Shown here: positions 62,048 to 64,000 of the stretch, piece by piece
Position numbering within the stretch: position 1 is the first letter of the stretch
How the letters are laid out: every line of letters starts with the position of its first letter
From: Salinibacillus aidingensis
GTDB lineage: Bacteria > Bacillota > Bacilli > Bacillales > Alkalibacillaceae
Assembly: GCF_039522525.1 (NCBI RefSeq)
Contig: NZ_BAAADO010000002.1
Location: 186,001 to 250,000, forward strand
Reading direction: 5' to 3'
DNA length: 64,000 nt
Position numbers and translations under genes: made by a program
Notes under the pieces: generated by a model
What the model was told of the DNA's origin: nothing
The model's database searches: none
The model's input: the letters and a program-made list of their open reading frames with translations, nothing else

Positions 62048-62461
62048 TTATCCCAGTTCTTTTATAGCATCAATTATTGATTTTGACTGCCATTTAACAA
62101 TACTGTCCGCATTATCCTTTACACGTTTTGAAGTCCTTTCTGATGCCCAAGGTTCTACAGCAATAATAGGTTTTGGTACAATAAATTCTGTTTTGCAAAT
62201 GTCAATCTCTTTATCAATCCACTTGCTGTGACTGGAATAAACACCAGCCAGTATTATAACCACACCGCTAGGACTGACTTTCTTTTTAATTGCTTCATAA
62301 AGTTCTTTTTCATTCTTAGCATTATGAATTGGATCATTTTTAGGAACAGAGTAATTTTTATATAAAAAATTATCATCCTTATCAAGCAATTCAATTAAAC
62401 CATCATATGCATCTGAATATGTCCATGAATGGCTGATAAAAAGATTGTAAGTTTTAGGCAT
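62048..62461 (-). CDS. TIR-like domain protein (DUF1863/ThsB type)
   Basis: A 137-residue single-domain protein. YNLFISHSWTYSDAYDGLIE (about 5-24) is the TIR-like first strand, NYSVPKNDPIHN follows, VVIILAGVYSSHSKWIDKEI (about 75-95) carries the candidate catalytic Glu, and PIIAVEPWASERTS completes the domain. It belongs with the MTH538/ThsB group, whose Thoeris members make NAD-derived signals after phage infection. No canonical ThsA (SIR2-SLOG or TM-macro) is nearby, so the next two genes may be the effectors. Confidence 0.85.
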   Translation of the reverse strand: MPKTYNLFISHSWTYSDAYDGLIELLDKDDNFLYKNYSVPKNDPIHNAKNEKELYEAIKKKVSPSGVVIILAGVYSSHSKWIDKEIDICKTEFIVPKPIIAVEPWASERTSKRVKDNADSIVKWQSKSIIDAIKELG

Positions 62462-62755
62462 ACTAAAAACCCCCTCTGTGTTTTATTTACATATATTAGA
62501 TAAAAGATGACAAAAATCCTGCAAAATAGCTAAATTAATTCCAAAGAAGATAGCTGTTTCTAGAATTCAGATAATTTATACTTTAGAATAGAAGGCATTC
62601 TGTGTTTATGGCAAACTAAAAATGTAGTCTTTGGCAGTTAATTTATGTAGTTCCCAAAAGGGGGGTATATAAATAAAAAACCACTTGCCAACCTCTCAAA
62701 ATAACTTTAAACTCCTCGTTGGACCAACAACGTTCGACAGGAGGTTATTAAGGAG
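62462..62755. other. Promoter-containing intergenic region
   Basis: About 290 AT-rich bases upstream of the TIR-like gene. No gene is seen. Confidence 0.4.
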
Positions 62756-62863
62756 ATGTTAGCAGTGGCTAAAATTGATTATATCAGACATGAGGTAAAT
62801 CAAAAAGGAGAAACATATGCCAGCGTAGGTGGGAAAATGGGGATTAACCCACACAGTAAATAA
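62756..62863 (+). pseudogene. IS21-like istA remnant
   Basis: Plus-strand frame MLAVAKIDYIRHEVNQKGET, then YASVGGKMGINPHSK before a stop. It matches the beginning of IS21-type IstA transposases (MLAVAxIDYIR..., then an HTH starting VARKMG). Only about 35 codons remain. Confidence 0.6.
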
Positions 62864-62869
62864 TTATGC

Positions 62870-63087
62870 AGAGAGCAAGAGATACATAACCTACATCTGT
62901 GTTCACTTTTCTAAACTCAACATTGTGACCAGTTAAAGATTCTTGTGAAAAATCCATAGCTAAAAGAACTGCAAATAATCATTCTCAAGTCTTCACCATA
63001 TTGCTGAAACAATTCCCGTATTATTGCAATACTTCTGAAAGCATGGCCAAATCCGTAATCAGAAATATAAAAAGCAACAGTTTTCAT
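62870..63087 (-). pseudogene. Truncated glycosyltransferase-like gene
   Basis: From ATG 63087 (AGGTGAT ribosome binding site) the minus strand reads MKTVAFYISDYGFGHAFRSI, AIIRELFQQYGEDLRMIICS, then after a frameshift MDFSQESLTGHNVEFRKVNT and DVGYV. This is the N-terminus of a MurG-like/UDP-glycosyltransferase (GFGHAxRS loop). It stops at the IS21-like remnant, which probably truncated it. Confidence 0.65.
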
Positions 63088-63118
63088 AAGGATCACCTAT
63101 GAAATAACTGTTGCTTTT
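63070..63118 (-). terminator. Hairpin spanning the guanylyltransferase gene end
   Basis: AAAAGCAACAGTT (right arm AACTGTTGCTTTT) plus inner TTCATA/TATGAA form a long stem with T residues beyond it on the minus strand. It covers the last codons of the guanylyltransferase gene and the start codon of the glycosyltransferase remnant, so it may couple termination and initiation. Confidence 0.6.
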
Positions 63119-64000
63119 GATTTTTGAAAATGGGCAATAACATCTTCCCATTCGAAATATATACGATTAAAGTCATCATTACTAATACCTGCACCTGTTT
63201 GAACTTCTATAAATTCGAGTTCAGAAATAGCTCGTACACCATGTTTTTTACCGGCAGGAAGGTGAATAACATCTCCAGCTTTTACTCTGGTGATCTGGTC
63301 ATCAAGGGCTAGTTCTCCTTCACCTTTTACAATGGTCCAGACTTCATCTCTTAAATTATGGTAATGGTAGCTGGAATTCTTTCCTTCTTCTATACAAATT
63401 CGTTTGGTTACCATCTCTTGTTCATCATCGTATTTCGTATAGTCCAATGTTCTTGACCATCCCCAAATCCGTTCTTCATACATAGGTGGCTGATCAAAAT
63501 CCTTTATAAGATCCTTAACTTTTGGACTGGATGCTTTGTCGCTAACTAATATGCCATCAGGACTTGCAGCTACTACTAAGTCTTTGCCACCCAGCACTGT
63601 AACCGGGATATCCAGTTCATTAATTAAATGAGTATTTACCGAATCCTCACTTACAACACCTTTTCCAATTTGAGTTGTCGCCATTTCTTCGGTTAATGTA
63701 TTCCATGTACCCAAGTCTTTCCAATAGCCATCATAAGGAAGTGCAACAATGCTATTAGCCTTTTCAACCACTTCATAATCAAAGCTTATTTTAGGTAGAT
63801 CATTATATTGATCTTTTAGCGATGTGTATTCAGTAGGCAACCCTTTCTCTTTTAATACATCCATCAGATACCCAAGTTTGAATGCAAATACACCACAGTT
63901 CCATAACGCATTTTCATTTATTAATGATTCTGCTCTTTCCTCTGTTGGTTTTTCTGTAAAATGGCTAACTTCTACTACCCCATCACTGTTATTCATTTTA
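63097..64000 (-). CDS. Mannose-1-phosphate guanylyltransferase/cupin protein (partial)
   Basis: The C-terminal 300 residues of a sugar nucleotidyltransferase; the 5' end lies beyond the window and the ATG at 63996 is internal. HFTEKPTEERAESLI, ALWNCGVFAFKLGYLMDVL, SFDYEVVEKANSI and GYWKDLGTWNTLTEEM are ManC-type GDP-mannose pyrophosphorylase motifs. A type II phosphomannose isomerase-like cupin follows (SSYHYHNLRDEVWTIVKGEG, AGDVIHLPAGKKHGVRAI). It makes GDP-mannose for surface polysaccharide, consistent with the adjoining glycosyltransferase remnant. Confidence 0.9.
   Translation of the reverse strand, partial: KMNNSDGVVEVSHFTEKPTEERAESLINENALWNCGVFAFKLGYLMDVLKEKGLPTEYTSLKDQYNDLPKISFDYEVVEKANSIVALPYDGYWKDLGTWNTLTEEMATTQIGKGVVSEDSVNTHLINELDIPVTVLGGKDLVVAASPDGILVSDKASSPKVKDLIKDFDQPPMYEERIWGWSRTLDYTKYDDEQEMVTKRICIEEGKNSSYHYHNLRDEVWTIVKGEGELALDDQITRVKAGDVIHLPAGKKHGVRAISELEFIEVQTGAGISNDDFNRIYFEWEDVIAHFQKSKATVIS

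Noticed and set aside
62756..62863. An intact IS21 element
   Set aside because: Only about 35 codons of istA are left, with no istB and no terminal repeats visible.

Overview
This is 64 kb of a low-GC Gram-positive chromosome, almost certainly a Bacillaceae member of the Oceanobacillus/Virgibacillus/Lentibacillus type. The evidence is AT-rich DNA with GGAGG-type ribosome binding sites, CcpA-type cre sites, a SAM (S-box) riboswitch, a LicR/PTS cellobiose operon, a yjmCD-uxuAB-like hexuronate operon and a ComK homologue. Nearly all intact genes lie on the minus strand. No rRNA, tRNA, complete insertion sequence or CRISPR array was seen.

Region by region. 0-2 kb: a TetR regulator and acyl-CoA dehydrogenase behind a cre site. 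2-4 kb: a PD-(D/E)XK nuclease-like gene and a truncated M24 peptidase gene, both bordered by REP-like palindromes. 4.4-16.3 kb: an apparently undescribed catabolic locus made of a ROK repressor, a binding-protein ABC importer, a creatininase-family amidohydrolase, an argininosuccinate-lyase-like lyase, a BadF-type sugar kinase and a secreted PIG-L deacetylase; near-identical operators precede the ROK and PIG-L genes. 17-22.7 kb: a LicR-regulated cellobiose/beta-glucoside PTS operon. 23.4-29.2 kb: a SAM-riboswitch-led cluster (two-domain CMD protein, NtaA/SnaA-type monooxygenase, Na+/solute symporter, tiny membrane ORF, MmsA) that looks like a sulfur-compound salvage pathway ending in malonate semialdehyde. 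29.6-32.2 kb: gene debris, including a nuclease gene whose 5' half is inverted. 32.2-43.3 kb: a twelve-gene operon for hexuronate/aldonate use (LacI, KDG kinase and aldolase, UxuA, UxuB, TRAP transporter, two dehydrogenases) that also carries a 3-hexulose-6-phosphate synthase/isomerase-like pair.

43.4-44.7 kb is decayed dehydrogenase DNA. 44.7-52 kb holds a formamidase/APC permease pair, a two-component system whose kinase has no sensor domain and is co-transcribed with a divergent symporter-like protein, and an amidase. From 52.5 kb to 62.5 kb the character changes to an accessory, defence-like island: a membrane-anchored Mrr-type nuclease, a 920-residue DUF4062-like/helical-repeat protein, comK overlapping a DnaD-like gene, a REP-associated HUH transposase (RAYT), and a three-gene set of TIR-like protein, membrane protein and second TIR/deoxyribosyltransferase-like protein. 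The window ends in a mannose-1-phosphate guanylyltransferase/cupin gene next to a truncated glycosyltransferase gene and an IS21-like remnant.

Across the window there are at least three families of palindromic repeats, and the RAYT is a plausible source for some of them. One repeat half appears to supply the Shine-Dalgarno sequence of mmsA. Functions are inferred by reading motifs; no database search was possible.
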